64,000 nucleotides of DNA from Hyphomicrobiales bacterium (GCA_900473175.1 UCKM01000021.1:1-64000); one strand, 5' to 3'. Numbered from the stretch's first letter, positions 19,029 to 28,882 are shown. The notes: generated from the sequence alone by a model not told the origin. A program made the numbers and translations.

Positions 19029-20678
19029 TCAGTCGCCCGAGAACGCCCTTGCCCGTTTGCGCAGTTCGAACTTTTGGATCTTGCCAGTCGATGTCTTCGG
19101 AATCGCCTCGAAAAGCACGTGCCTCGGACATTTGAACTTTGCGAGCAGCGTGCGGCTATGGGCGATGAGTTCGTCCGCAGTTGCTTCGCAGCCTGGCTTC
19201 AGCTCGACAAAGGCAAGCGGCGTTTCGCCCCATTTGTCATCAGGCCGTGCAACCACGGCACAGGCGCTGACTGATGGATGCTTGTAAAGCGCGTCCTCGA
19301 CTTCGATCGACGAAATATTCTCGCCGCCCGAGATGATGATGTCTTTTGAACGGTCCTTGAGCTGGATGTATCCGTCCGGATGCATCACACCGAGATCGCC
19401 CGAATGGAACCAGCCACCCGCGAAAGCCTCATCACTGGCAGCGCGGTTCTTGAGGTAGCCTTTCATGACGATGTTGCCGCGAAACATGACTTCACCAATG
19501 GTCTCGCCATCGGGTGGTACGGGCCGCATGGTTTCGGGGTCGAGGACTGCAAGATCTTCGAGCGCCGCATAGCGTACGCCTTGGCGCGCCTTCTTTGCGG
19601 TGCGCGATTGGGCCTCCAGCGCATCCCACTCATCCTGCCACTCATTGACCACAGCGGGCCCATAGGTTTCGGTCAGGCCATAGAGATGCGTGACGGCAAA
19701 GCCAGCATCGGCCATGCCGGCCAGGATCGACTCCGGCGGGGGCGCGGCGGCAGTATTGAACGTAACGGTCTGAGGAAAGCTGCGCTTGTCCGCCTCTTTC
19801 GCATTGATCAATGTCGACATGACGATGGGCGCTCCGCAAAGATGTGTGACACCTTGGTCGGCGATGGCATCAAATATCTGTTTCGCCCGCACCCAGCGCA
19901 GGCAGACATGTGTGCCGAACTGCAGCGCCAGCGTCCACGGAAAGCACCAGCCGTTGCAGTGAAACATCGGCAGCGTCCAGAGATAGACCGGATAGCGACC
20001 CATCCCGGATGCGATGACGTTGCCATAGCCCATCAGGGCTGCACCGCGATGATGGTAGACAACACCTTTGGGGTTTCCCGTCGTTCCGGATGTATAATTG
20101 AGCGTGATGGCATCCCATTCATCATCGGGCATCGACCAGGCGTAGTCAGGATTGCCGGACTGAACGAATGCTTCGTAATCAACAGCACCGAACGGCTCCC
20201 CCTGCGGGTAGGGCGCGTCCATTGGATATTGTGTGTCGACGAAATCGATGACCTTGGGTTTCACCCGCGCAAGCTTCAGCGCCTCGCGGAACACGGAGGT
20301 AAACTCGGTATCGACAATCGCGAGCTTGGTTTCGGCGTGATCAAGCTGGAATGCGATGACCGCGGCATCGAGACGTGTGTTCAGGCAGTGCAGCACCGCT
20401 TGCGCCATCGGCACGCCGAAATGGGCCTCCAGCATGGGCGGTGTATTGGAGAGCATGACGGTGACGGTATCGCCCTTGCCGATGTCGTGGCGAGCAAGGG
20501 CCGAGGCCAGTTGGCGCGCCCGCTGATAAAAAGTGCCGTAGTCGATGCGTTGCGTGCCGTGGATAATCGCGGTGCGGCTGGGATAGACCCGGGCCGCCCG
20601 CTCCAGGTAGGACAGCGGCGTCAGCGGCTGATGGTTTGCCGCGTTGCGCTCAAGGTCATGATCGAAAATACCGCGCAT
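19029..20678 (-). CDS. AMP-forming acyl-CoA synthetase (AlkK-like)
   Basis: Adenylates a carboxylic acid and transfers it to CoA; probably medium- or long-chain fatty acids or a related acid, but the substrate cannot be read from sequence. The 549-residue protein starts at 20678 after GGGAGGCGTTG. Motifs are the P-loop YTSGTTGNPKG (about 193-203), the adenine loop HLYGLTETYGP, the hinge region WFHSGDLGVMHPDGYIQLKDRSKDIIISGGENIS and the catalytic Lys near the end in TSTGKIQKFELRKRA. It is monocistronic, bounded by terminators on both sides. Confidence 0.92.
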   Translation of the reverse strand: MRGIFDHDLERNAANHQPLTPLSYLERAARVYPSRTAIIHGTQRIDYGTFYQRARQLASALARHDIGKGDTVTVMLSNTPPMLEAHFGVPMAQAVLHCLNTRLDAAVIAFQLDHAETKLAIVDTEFTSVFREALKLARVKPKVIDFVDTQYPMDAPYPQGEPFGAVDYEAFVQSGNPDYAWSMPDDEWDAITLNYTSGTTGNPKGVVYHHRGAALMGYGNVIASGMGRYPVYLWTLPMFHCNGWCFPWTLALQFGTHVCLRWVRAKQIFDAIADQGVTHLCGAPIVMSTLINAKEADKRSFPQTVTFNTAAAPPPESILAGMADAGFAVTHLYGLTETYGPAVVNEWQDEWDALEAQSRTAKKARQGVRYAALEDLAVLDPETMRPVPPDGETIGEVMFRGNIVMKGYLKNRAASDEAFAGGWFHSGDLGVMHPDGYIQLKDRSKDIIISGGENISSIEVEDALYKHPSVSACAVVARPDDKWGETPLAFVELKPGCEATADELIAHSRTLLAKFKCPRHVLFEAIPKTSTGKIQKFELRKRARAFSGD

Positions 20679-20749
20679 CAACGCCTCCCAACGTGACAGC
20701 AGGCAAAGCATAGACCCACGGAGCAAAGCGGCGCTACAGGTTTTTCACA

Positions 20750-20786
20750 TGGGCAAAACAAACCCGCCCTGATCCCTCAGCGCGGG
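20750..20786 (-). terminator. intrinsic terminator after the OpgC-like gene
   Basis: Hairpin of CCCGC/GCGGG (20763-20767, 20782-20786) extended by CTGA/TCAG (20769-20772, 20777-20780) across one C-C mismatch, loop TCCC. It is followed on the minus strand by TTTGTTTTG and lies 25 bases after the stop at 20812. Confidence 0.7.
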
Positions 20787-20811
20787 CCCGTTGCGACGAT
20801 GCAAAATGCGA

Positions 20812-22002
20812 TCAGGACAGGACGGCCCTTGCCGCTGGCTTTGCCGCGCCGACCGGCTTTCCCGTGATTACTGGCTTGGGCTTGGCAGACTGCTGAACGG
20901 GGCGGCCACCCCAGCCGAGACGCGGCAGCCACTCGAGGTAATAGGCCAGGGCGAACTGAGCCATGATACCGCTTGCAATCAGAAGTGTATCGTCCAACAC
21001 CCCGCCCGGGTCCATGGCTTTCACCACTTGCGCCACCATGGCAAGGATGGTCCCCGCCACGAAGACCGGCAGGGAGTGCTTGCCGAGGATTGCCAGTGGA
21101 TGGTCCACCGATGTCCGTGCAAGATTCGAAATAGCCGGAACCGAAACAATGACATAGGCAAGGGCGAGTACATGCGCGAGGCGCGTTAGCGACAGAAATG
21201 TCTTGTCGAAGCCGGTCACGACAGTAGGCAAACCAAGCGATGTATCGAGACCCCAGAGCGGCCAGCGCACCCAGACCAGGGCGATGATAATATAGGCGAT
21301 CGACAGCCCGAACAGATACTTGTTGAATGCTATGGTACCGCCGCGGCGCACATGTATGACGCCTGCGATGCCGATGACGAACAGGAACTGCCACGAAAGC
21401 GGATTGAGGAACCACACGCCACCAGTCGGATAGTTCGGCGGCGCAATCTGGTACACGCCGGAAATCAGCCATAGAACACCCGAAGCACCTACCAAAGCGG
21501 TAAGACTGACGCTCGCAATCATCAAGAACAACGGCAGCATCAACAACAGGACGCCGTACATCGACAGGATGTTATTGTAGCCAAGCTGGTGCCCCATGGT
21601 GGCAAGACCGATCAGCGCCTTTGCCGGCTGATCCATCAGCGGACCGATGTTGATGAACGACATGAGCTCAGGACGCTTCAGATAGATACCTGCCGCACAA
21701 AAAATCGCCAGGGTGGCGATCGACGTCAGGATATGCGTGCTGTAGAGCGTCGCCGCCCGGCGCCACGCCTTCAGCGTCATCAGGAAACGGCTGCCAGGTT
21801 CGAACTTCGACCCGTAGGCAAGTCCGACCGCTATGCCGGAGATCAGCACAAACGCTTCTGCAGAGTCAGAAAAGCCGAAATTCTTGTGGGTCAAATTCTC
21901 GTAGACCGTGCCCGGCACGTGATTGATGAAGATGGTCAGCAATGCCAAGGCCCGGAAAACGTCGATACGGGTATCCCGCTGTTTAAGCTGAATCTGTGTC
22001 AT
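20812..22002 (-). CDS. opgC: OpgC-type membrane acyltransferase (periplasmic glucan succinylation)
   Basis: Predicted polytopic inner-membrane protein of the OpgC family, which adds succinyl groups to osmoregulated periplasmic (cyclic) glucans in alphaproteobacteria. From the ATG at 22002 it has 396 residues and about ten helices. The N-terminal family signature is RIDVFRALALLTIFINHVPG, followed by FGFSDSAEAFVLISGIAVG. The tail after the last helix is basic and Ala/Pro-rich. The start 11 codons upstream is an alternative. No glucan synthase gene is nearby. Function is by family; the gene symbol is provisional. Confidence 0.8.
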   Translation of the reverse strand: MTQIQLKQRDTRIDVFRALALLTIFINHVPGTVYENLTHKNFGFSDSAEAFVLISGIAVGLAYGSKFEPGSRFLMTLKAWRRAATLYSTHILTSIATLAIFCAAGIYLKRPELMSFINIGPLMDQPAKALIGLATMGHQLGYNNILSMYGVLLLMLPLFLMIASVSLTALVGASGVLWLISGVYQIAPPNYPTGGVWFLNPLSWQFLFVIGIAGVIHVRRGGTIAFNKYLFGLSIAYIIIALVWVRWPLWGLDTSLGLPTVVTGFDKTFLSLTRLAHVLALAYVIVSVPAISNLARTSVDHPLAILGKHSLPVFVAGTILAMVAQVVKAMDPGGVLDDTLLIASGIMAQFALAYYLEWLPRLGWGGRPVQQSAKPKPVITGKPVGAAKPAARAVLS

Positions 22003-22138
22003 GGCGTTCACCGAATCCCTGCAATGCAAACTCAACTGCGCTCCCGTCCTGATGGGCGCGACTCATATATCTGGTTGTGGTTGGTAATGTTGGCATACGG
22101 CAAAAGTTGCGTTTCGCCTGATCAACTTTCGTTGAAAA

Positions 22139-22906
22139 TTATAACAGGCTGACGATTCCGTCGTAGGTCAGCTTGAGGCCCATCAGCAGGATCATCACAT
22201 ACATGAAGGGGTAAAATACTTCGGCGCGCATGCGTTTCACGATCCAGGCCCCGGCGAAGGTTGCTAGCGGCGCGAGCGGCATCAGGACGCCAGATGCCTT
22301 AAGGTTTGCCGTATCGAACTGGCCAAGCGCGAAGTAGGGAATGACCTTTACGGCGTTAACGATCGCGAAGAAAATGACGCTGGTTCCATTGTAGATCTTG
22401 GGGTCCTGACGCAGCGGCAAGGCGTAGACCTGGTAGGGTGGACCGCCGGCATGAGCGACGAAACTTGTGAAGCCGGCAAGGGTCGCCCAGAACGTCGCGC
22501 TTGCAGCGTTATGCGGATGCGCCAGGGCGCGTTTTGCGGCGCTCACAAAAACATAGCGGGCAAAAAAGACGATCGCGATTACGCCGACGATCAGCTTGAC
22601 CATATCGTCGGTGACAATCGAGGCCGTCAACCAGCCGATGCCAATGCCGAGCAGGGCTCCGGGCAGCATAAGCTTCAGCGTCTGATTGTCGCGATAGCCG
22701 CGCCATGACCAGAGGCTTGCTACATCCATGATGATCAGGATCGGCAGCATGATGGCCGCGGCCTGCACCGGCGGCATCACCAGCGCCATGAGCGGCACAC
22801 CTACCTGGCCCATTGCGCCGCCGAGCCCGCCCTTGGAGAGCCCGATCAGAATCGTGGCCGGGATGGCGGCAGCATAAAACCAGGGGTTCATGAGAAGATC
22901 GGGCAT
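22139..22906 (-). CDS. TSUP (TauE/SafE) family permease
   Basis: Predicted inner-membrane transporter of the TSUP family, whose members export sulfite or organosulfonates or take up sulfur compounds. The 255-residue protein has about eight helices with the internal two-fold repeat of the family. The first repeat opens IPATILIGLSKGGLGGAMGQVGVPLMAL and the second AGFTSFVAHAGGPPYQVYALPL. The substrate is unknown. It is divergent from the ThiE-like gene across a 216-base gap that must hold both promoters; I see no clear regulator site there. Confidence 0.85.
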   Translation of the reverse strand: MPDLLMNPWFYAAAIPATILIGLSKGGLGGAMGQVGVPLMALVMPPVQAAAIMLPILIIMDVASLWSWRGYRDNQTLKLMLPGALLGIGIGWLTASIVTDDMVKLIVGVIAIVFFARYVFVSAAKRALAHPHNAASATFWATLAGFTSFVAHAGGPPYQVYALPLRQDPKIYNGTSVIFFAIVNAVKVIPYFALGQFDTANLKASGVLMPLAPLATFAGAWIVKRMRAEVFYPFMYVMILLMGLKLTYDGIVSLL

Positions 22907-23122
22907 AGCGGGAAATCCGGAGGGAAAGACTTCTTTCCTTAGTCCCGCGCGTCCCGGTTGAAAAATGCTTTTTGGAATTATGCCCCGATTTGATACACAA
23001 CATTTGAATGGGCAGGGAGGGGCTGGTGCTATTCAAACCGATTGCCATCCTCTATGCCCGAATTCCATCACGATTGCCCATTCTATGGGGTATTCACGCA
23101 AGAACGATATAAGGTTGCAGCC

Positions 23123-23779
23123 ATGACTACCGAACCGACACCCCAACGCTGCCGAATCGTTCTTGTTGCACCGCATGCTGCAAGCGCCGAGGAGCTTGCC
23201 ACCCGTCTTGGCAAAGCACTTTCCGGCGGCGATGTCGCATCGGTACTATTGCCCGCCTATGACGTGGATGAGACCCTGTTCCAGATCTTTGCGGAGACAG
23301 CGGTCCCGGTGATCCAGAATGCTGGCGCCGCCGCCATCATTGTCGGGAACACACAGATAGCGGGCCGAGTCAAAGCGGATGGTTTGCACGTGGAGGGGCC
23401 TGTCGCCGATATCGCCGCCAATATCGAACGGTTCTCACCGAGGCTGATTGTCGGCACCGGCAATATCAAGAACCGCCATACGGCGCTCGAAATCGGCGAA
23501 GCACAGCCGGATTACGTTCTTTTCGGCAAGATTGGAGCCGACACCAAGCCGGAAGCGCACCCGCGCAATGTCGAGCTTGCTGATTGGTGGGCATCCATGA
23601 TCGAGATTCCGTGCATTATCCAGGCGGGCAACAGCCTCGAAAGCATCCCTGACGCGGTTTCGACGGGCGCTGAATTCGTCGCCCTTGGAGCAGCCATATT
23701 TGGCGGAACTGACCCCGAATCAGCTATCAGGGAAGCCAACAGGCTTCTCGACAAGCATGCGCCGAGGTTTGAGGAATGA
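23123..23779 (+). CDS. thiamine-phosphate synthase-like (ThiE/TenI) TIM-barrel protein
   Basis: A 218-residue TIM-barrel protein of the ThiE/TenI superfamily, starting at the ATG with AAGG nine bases upstream. Barrel-end motifs are recognisable: AAAIIVGNTQIAGRVKADGLHVEG (the ADGvHvG motif), GTGNIKNRHTALEIGEAQPDYVLFGKIGADT and IIQAGNSLESIPDAVSTGAEFVALGAAIF. The pyrophosphate-binding Gly/Ser loop of real ThiE is only partly matched and no thi genes are near, so its substrate may differ. Its stop overlaps the start of the Sel1 gene (ATGA), so the two are coupled. Confidence 0.75.
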   Translation: MTTEPTPQRCRIVLVAPHAASAEELATRLGKALSGGDVASVLLPAYDVDETLFQIFAETAVPVIQNAGAAAIIVGNTQIAGRVKADGLHVEGPVADIAANIERFSPRLIVGTGNIKNRHTALEIGEAQPDYVLFGKIGADTKPEAHPRNVELADWWASMIEIPCIIQAGNSLESIPDAVSTGAEFVALGAAIFGGTDPESAIREANRLLDKHAPRFEE

Positions 23780-24873
23780 TGTTGATGGGAGCGGGAGCAC
23801 GGAGACTTCGTTGCGCTATCGTTGCTGCGATGGCCATCCCGGCTTTCGCAATCGGCGCATTTGCCCAGACCGCGCCGCAAGCGCCTCCGACCCCCGAATC
23901 CACGCCCCTTGCAACGGAAAACCCGCTGCCAAAGCCATTCGAGCCGCAACCGATGGGCGCCCCTGTAACAACGACCAAGCAGGACAAGCCCAAATCTGCA
24001 AAAGACCATCCTCTCGACGCGGTGAACCCGACGCGATTCGGCAAAGCGCCCGCAGACGAAGCCTTCGGCGCCTATCAGCGCGGCCTCTACAAAACCGCAT
24101 ACAACTTGGCACTCCCACAAGCTGAAGCGGGCGACGTGCCGTCCCAGATATTGTTGGCCGAAATGCTGGCGCGTGGCCTTGGCGTGCCTATCAATATGGC
24201 CGAGTCGGCGAAATGGTATGGCAAGGCTGCAGCGCAGGGTGCGCCGGAGGCGCAGTTCCGCTACGGTGCGATCCTGCTTCAAGGCAAATACGCCCCGAAA
24301 GATCCGAAGCGAGCCAAGGAATTGATGAAGGCTGCCGCGGATGCAGGCAATGCGCCCGCCCAATTCAACTATGGCCAGATTCTTTTGCAGGAACGGCCCG
24401 GCCCGACGGGCGTCGAAAACGCCTATCCCTGGTTTCAGAAGGCGGCGGAGAAGGGCCTGCCTGACGGCGAATATGCGGTGAGCCAGGTGCTCGCCAATGG
24501 AACGGCGACGATCCCCCGCGACATGCCGAAAGCGAGGGAATATCTCGCCAAGGCCGCCATCAAGGGCTACGACACCGCCCAGCTCGACCTTGGCAGCTGG
24601 CTTGTCGCCGGGCTTGGCGGTCCGCACGAATATACGGCCGGCTTCGGCTGGATGCTGCGGGCAGCGACGGGTGGCAACGTGGCGGCGCAGGCGCGCCTCG
24701 CCAAGCTCTACCGCGATGGTATCGGCGTTGAAGGCGATTTCATCAAGGCAGCCGCTTGGTACATTGTTGCCAAGCGCGCCGGTCTCGACGATCCAGACCT
24801 CGATTCCTTCATGGACGGCCTTGATGACGACCAGAAAAACCAGGCAATCGCAGAAGCCAACAAGCTTCAGTAG
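23776..24873 (+). CDS. exported Sel1-repeat (TPR-like) protein
   Basis: A 365-residue protein with an N-terminal signal sequence (RRLRCAIVAAMAIPAFAIGA, then FAQ), a Pro-rich stretch (about 35-75) and five or more Sel1 repeats from about residue 95 to 345, for example AKWYGKAAAQGAPEAQFRYGAI, AKELMKAAADAGNAPAQFNYGQI and AREYLAKAAIKGYDTAQLDLGSW. Such periplasmic repeat proteins act as scaffolds, including ExoR-like regulators in rhizobia, but no specific role is evident. GAGG precedes the start, which overlaps the ThiE-like stop. Confidence 0.85.
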   Translation: MMLMGAGARRLRCAIVAAMAIPAFAIGAFAQTAPQAPPTPESTPLATENPLPKPFEPQPMGAPVTTTKQDKPKSAKDHPLDAVNPTRFGKAPADEAFGAYQRGLYKTAYNLALPQAEAGDVPSQILLAEMLARGLGVPINMAESAKWYGKAAAQGAPEAQFRYGAILLQGKYAPKDPKRAKELMKAAADAGNAPAQFNYGQILLQERPGPTGVENAYPWFQKAAEKGLPDGEYAVSQVLANGTATIPRDMPKAREYLAKAAIKGYDTAQLDLGSWLVAGLGGPHEYTAGFGWMLRAATGGNVAAQARLAKLYRDGIGVEGDFIKAAAWYIVAKRAGLDDPDLDSFMDGLDDDQKNQAIAEANKLQ

Positions 24874-24956
24874 AAGATGTTGCGTTGACGGATGATGCGC
24901 GCGGGACGTAGCTTCGCAGCGCTGTCGATACGCTCTAAGAAAGATGGGAATTCGAA

Positions 24957-26123
24957 ATGCCGCTGATCAACCGTGCTCATGACATGCAACAACACGTCGC
25001 CGAGTGGCGCCGCCACCTGCATGAAAATCCTGAAATTCTCTACGACGTGCATGAGACCTCGCGGTTCGCCGCCGAGAAGTTGCGGGAATTCGGCTGTGAC
25101 AGCGTCGAGACAGGCATTGGCCAGACGGGGGTGGTCGGCCTTATTCACGGCCGCCACGGCGATGGACCCGTCATCGGGTTCCGCGCCGACATGGACGCAC
25201 TGCCGATCTTCGAGGCCAGCGGCAAGCCCTGGGCATCGAAGACGCCCGGAAAAATGCACGCGTGCGGTCACGATGGCCACACGGCCATGCTCCTGGGTGC
25301 GGCCCAGTATCTCGCAGAAACCCGCAATTTCAAAGGCACGGTCGCGGTGATCTTCCAGCCGGCCGAAGAAGGCGGCGCCGGCGCCCGCGCCATGATCGAA
25401 GACGGCCTGATGGATCGCTTTTCTATTCGCCAGGTCTATGGCATGCATAATGCGCCAGGACTTCCCGTCGGCCAGTTCGCCACCCGCAAGGGCTCGATCA
25501 TGGCCGCCACCAATGAGTTCGAGATCACGGTCACCGGGCGCAGCGGCCACGCCGCCAAGCCGCACACCACGATTGATCCAGTGGTTATCGCAGCGCATAT
25601 CATCCTTGCCTTGCAATCGATCGTTTCGCGCGAGACCGACCCGCTCAAAGCGCTCGTCGTATCCGTGACGCAGCTCAATGGCGGCGGCGACGCTTCCAAC
25701 GTCATTCCCGATACAGTCAAGCTCGGCGGGACCGTTCGGACCCTCGTGCCCGAGATCAGGGAATTTGCACAAAAACGCGTAACGGAGATTGCCGAAACCA
25801 CAGCGGCTGTTTTCGGCGGCACCGCGCAAGTCAACTATCAACAAGGCTATCCTGTTACCTTCAATCACGACCGTGAGACGGAATTTGCCGTCAGCATTGC
25901 GCAGACCATTGTTGGCGACGCCGCAGTCAACGAAAATATGCCGCCGGTCATGGGCGCCGAGGATTTCTCCTATATGCTCGAAAGCCGACCCGGTGCCTTT
26001 GTCTTCCTCGGCAATGGCGACACGGCGGGCCTGCACAATTCGGCCTATGATTTCAATGATGACGCGATCCCCTACGGCATCAGCTACTGGGTTTCACTGG
26101 CCGAGACTGCACTGGCGGCCTGA
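24957..26123 (+). CDS. M20-family amidohydrolase (hippurate hydrolase/N-acyl amino acid deacylase type)
   Basis: Dizinc metal-dependent hydrolase of the M20D subfamily, cleaving N-acyl amino acids or related amides. The 388-residue protein starts [26 protein letters not shown]. Metal ligands are in [27 protein letters not shown] and [18 protein letters not shown] (catalytic Glu-Glu), with HNAPG and the C-terminal [10 protein letters not shown]. The dimerisation domain insert contains [17 protein letters not shown] precedes the ATG. It stands alone between the Sel1 gene and efp. Confidence 0.92.
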   Translation: MPLINRAHDMQQHVAEWRRHLHENPEILYDVHETSRFAAEKLREFGCDSVETGIGQTGVVGLIHGRHGDGPVIGFRADMDALPIFEASGKPWASKTPGKMHACGHDGHTAMLLGAAQYLAETRNFKGTVAVIFQPAEEGGAGARAMIEDGLMDRFSIRQVYGMHNAPGLPVGQFATRKGSIMAATNEFEITVTGRSGHAAKPHTTIDPVVIAAHIILALQSIVSRETDPLKALVVSVTQLNGGGDASNVIPDTVKLGGTVRTLVPEIREFAQKRVTEIAETTAAVFGGTAQVNYQQGYPVTFNHDRETEFAVSIAQTIVGDAAVNENMPPVMGAEDFSYMLESRPGAFVFLGNGDTAGLHNSAYDFNDDAIPYGISYWVSLAETALAA

Positions 26124-26269
26124 TCACCGCCTGGCTTGACAGCAGCGGGCGCGGCGCCTGTTTTCGCGCTCTCTCTTGCCTAATTCGCGAAATTGTGGTC
26201 TTGGAGGCGCCAATATTGGCCGTGCCGCGGAAACCGGCGCCAATTTCCAACACCAATCCGGATAGACAA

Positions 26270-26833
26270 ATGAAAATCAACGGGAATGAAATCCGTCCAG
26301 GGAATGTGATCGAGCACGATGGCGGTCTTTGGGTCGCCGTCAAGACCAATGCGGTCAAGCCTGGCAAGGGCGGCGCATACAATCAGGTCGAACTCAAGAA
26401 CCTGATCAATGGCACCAAGCTCAACGAACGCTTCCGCGCTGCCGAGACTGTCGAAAAGGTCCGCCTTGAGCAGAAGGACTTCTCGTTTCTCTATGAACAG
26501 GGCGAAGCACTGATTTTCATGGATACGGACAGCTACGAGCAGCTGGAACTCCAGAAGGATTTCGTCGGCGATCGTTCCGCCTTCCTGCAGGACGGCATGA
26601 TGGTTACCGTGGAGCTCTACGACGAAAAGCCGATCGGCATTTCGCTGCCCGATCAGGTTACGCTGGCCATCACCGAGGCCGATCCGGTCGTCAAGGGTCA
26701 GACTGCCGCCTCGTCCTACAAGCCGGCCGTCCTTGAAAACGGCATTCGCGTTCTTGTTCCACCGTTCATCTCGTCGGGTGAGCGCATTGTCGTCGACACC
26801 AACGAATTGACCTATATCCGCCGCGCTGACTAA
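26270..26833 (+). CDS. efp: translation elongation factor P
   Basis: EF-P relieves ribosome stalling at polyproline stretches. The 187-residue protein starts [19 protein letters not shown] and has the KOW-like domain I with the modifiable Lys in [15 protein letters not shown] (about residue 34), then two OB domains ending [29 protein letters not shown]. The longer frame upstream (25 residues) has no homology-like content. TolA and other Pro-rich proteins in the window are plausible clients. The modification enzyme is not in view. Confidence 0.97.
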   Translation: MKINGNEIRPGNVIEHDGGLWVAVKTNAVKPGKGGAYNQVELKNLINGTKLNERFRAAETVEKVRLEQKDFSFLYEQGEALIFMDTDSYEQLELQKDFVGDRSAFLQDGMMVTVELYDEKPIGISLPDQVTLAITEADPVVKGQTAASSYKPAVLENGIRVLVPPFISSGERIVVDTNELTYIRRAD

Positions 26834-26898
26834 GCCGGCTTGAAGGGTGCTGGCCCGCGCCTGCGCCCTCCACTTGATCTGACGGAGAAATAACCCGA

Positions 26899-27690
26899 AT
26901 GGCGCGTTCAGCGATTCTCAATGTAATGGTGCAGGCTGCCATGAAGGCTGGCCGCTCCCTGGCGCGCGATTTTGGCGAAGTGCAGAATCTGCAGGTATCG
27001 CTCAAGGGCCCGGGTGACTATGTCAGCCAGGCCGACAAGCGTGCCGAGGAAATCGTCTACACGGAACTGCGCCGTGCCCGCCCCGACTATAGCTTCCTCA
27101 TGGAAGAATCCGGCGTTGTCGAGGGCACCGACAGCCAGCACCGCTGGCTGGTCGATCCGCTCGACGGCACCACCAACTTCCTGCACGGCATTCCGATTTT
27201 CGGTGTTTCGATTGCGCTTGAGCGCCAGGGCCAGATCGTGGCAGGCGTCATCTTCAATCCGGCGATGGACGAGCTTTATACGGCCGAACGTGGCGGCGGT
27301 GCCTTCATGAACGATCGCCGCCTGCGTGTGGCGGGCCGCCTCAAGCTGGTGGATTCAGTCATCGGTACGGGCGTTCCCCATCTTGGTCGCGGTGACCATG
27401 GCAATTATCTCGTCGAACTGCGCAACGTCATGGGCGAGGTTTCCGGTGTTCGCCGCATGGGTGCGGCCGCTCTCGACCTTGCCTATGTGGCCGCGGGCCG
27501 TCTGGACGGCTTTTGGGAGACCGGACTTTCGCCTTGGGATATCGGCGCCGGCATCATTATGGTGCGCGAGGCAGGCGGCTTCGTCACCGGCTTCGATGGC
27601 GGGCAGGATGTTGTCGAAAGCAAATCCATCGTTGCCGGCAATGAGGCGATCCACCGCGCCCTGTTGAAGACCCTTAAGAAGCCGATCTAG
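26899..27690 (+). CDS. suhB: inositol-1-monophosphatase family protein SuhB
   Basis: Mg-dependent phosphatase of the inositol monophosphatase family; SuhB also acts in rRNA antitermination in enterobacteria. The 263-residue protein has the metal sites MEESGVVEG and WLVDPLDGTTNFLHG, plus WDIGAGIIMVREAGG near the C-terminus. GGAG lies about 12 bases before the ATG. It is 65 bases after efp. The stop TAG begins a short sequence (27688-27703) resembling the end of the palindromic element at 29.9 kb. Confidence 0.95.
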   Translation: MARSAILNVMVQAAMKAGRSLARDFGEVQNLQVSLKGPGDYVSQADKRAEEIVYTELRRARPDYSFLMEESGVVEGTDSQHRWLVDPLDGTTNFLHGIPIFGVSIALERQGQIVAGVIFNPAMDELYTAERGGGAFMNDRRLRVAGRLKLVDSVIGTGVPHLGRGDHGNYLVELRNVMGEVSGVRRMGAAALDLAYVAAGRLDGFWETGLSPWDIGAGIIMVREAGGFVTGFDGGQDVVESKSIVAGNEAIHRALLKTLKKPI

Positions 27691-27813
27691 AGCCTATCTT
27701 GCTCCCACAAGACCGAATTATTGCGCCTTCCATTTTCACCACAATTTCGGTTAGGGTCGCAAAAGTCGATTTGGCCTGACGGCGCAGCGCCGAGGCCCAA
27801 GCGGCGGGAAATT

Positions 27814-27832
27814 GTGCATTCGCAGAATGCAC
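27814..27832. promoter_or_regulatory. 19-base palindrome upstream of the MotA-like gene
   Basis: Perfect inverted repeat GTGCATTC-GCA-GAATGCAC, ending 27 bases before the start codon at 27860. It could be a regulator operator or a leader hairpin. No regulator is known to me with this site. The rest of the 27691-27859 gap shows nothing clear. Confidence 0.4.
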
Positions 27833-27859
27833 CCGGTTTGGCGATGCGGAGACGATGCA

Positions 27860-28882
27860 ATGGCTGATTTCAGTTCGACCCGCCAGGGTATGGACGGCGA
27901 CGAATATGACCCTTACCGGCTCTCCAGCCCGCGGCTCGTGCTCCTGTCCATGGCGATTTTTCTGGCGATCGTTGCCTTTCTCGCAGCCATTCTCTTCCGG
28001 CAAATCTCGGTCTTCTTCGTTACCAATCCGGGCCTCAACAGCCTGATCATCGGCGTTCTCGTCATTGGTATCCTGCTTGGCTTCGGCCAGGTCATCCGAC
28101 TCTTCCCGGAGGTGCGCTGGGTCAACTCCTTCCGCCGGGGCAACAACGATCCCAATGCGAAACCGGTCATGCTCGCCCCGATGCGCGCCTTGATCGGCCG
28201 GCGTCAATCGATGGCCCTGTCGACGAGCGCAATGCGGTCGATGCTCGATTCCATCGCGGCGCGCCTTGATGAAACGCGCGACATCTCCCGCTATCTCATC
28301 GGTCTGCTCGTGTTCCTTGGCTTGCTCGGCACCTTCTGGGGCCTTTTGGAAACTATCGGCTCGATCGGTCAGACCATCCAGTCGCTCGACCCGCGCGCTG
28401 GCGACGCCAATAGCGTGCTCGACTCGCTGAAGGCCGGTTTGCAATCGCCGTTGCGTGGCATGGGCACCGCATTTTCTTCGTCCCTCTTTGGTCTTTCAGG
28501 CTCGCTTATTCTCGGCTTTCTCGACCTTCAGGCTGGCCGCGCGCAAAACCGCTTCTACACCGAGCTTGAAAACTGGCTCTCCAGCGTCACCGATCTGGGC
28601 TCCGACCTGCACGCGCTCGATGCCGTAAGCAGCGGCACGTCAGACGAATTGCGCGCCCTTTCGGAGCGCCTGCAAAACATTCAGGAAACCGGCGGTTCGA
28701 GCCAGCGCACGACGGCAGCCCTTGCGAGCCTCGCTGAAGGCATTCAGGGCCTGGTCAAGAACATGCGCACAGAACAGCAGATGATGCGTGACTGGGTGGA
28801 AAAGCAGGCCGACGAGCAGAAATCCATCCGCCAGGCGCTGTCCAAACTCGGCGATGCCATCGCCAGGGATAAGGCGAACTAA
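27860..28882 (+). CDS. MotA/TolQ/ExbB-like membrane stator protein
   Basis: Predicted inner-membrane proton-channel-type protein. From MADFSSTRQG it has 340 residues, two N-terminal helices (about 24-46 and 58-80), then the TolQ/MotA core RYLIGLLVFLGLLGTFWGLLETIGSI and GMGTAFSSSLFGLSGSLILGFLDL. A C-terminal helical cytoplasmic tail of about 120 residues follows (ELRALSERLQNIQETGG, MRTEQQMMRDWVEKQADEQ). Its stop overlaps the next start by one base (TAATG), so the pair is made together. It is neither the flagellar MotA nor TolQ, which is elsewhere in this window. Role unknown; envelope stator is inferred. Confidence 0.8.
   Translation: MADFSSTRQGMDGDEYDPYRLSSPRLVLLSMAIFLAIVAFLAAILFRQISVFFVTNPGLNSLIIGVLVIGILLGFGQVIRLFPEVRWVNSFRRGNNDPNAKPVMLAPMRALIGRRQSMALSTSAMRSMLDSIAARLDETRDISRYLIGLLVFLGLLGTFWGLLETIGSIGQTIQSLDPRAGDANSVLDSLKAGLQSPLRGMGTAFSSSLFGLSGSLILGFLDLQAGRAQNRFYTELENWLSSVTDLGSDLHALDAVSSGTSDELRALSERLQNIQETGGSSQRTTAALASLAEGIQGLVKNMRTEQQMMRDWVEKQADEQKSIRQALSKLGDAIARDKAN

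Noticed and set aside
19380-20696. 438-codon open frame on the plus strand opposite the acyl-CoA synthetase
   Set aside because: High-GC antisense frame without domain motifs; the opposite strand has a clear family protein with ribosome site.
26834-26898. suhB-type RNA motif upstream of suhB
   Set aside because: The efp-suhB gap is only 65 bases and shows no clear stem-loop structure.
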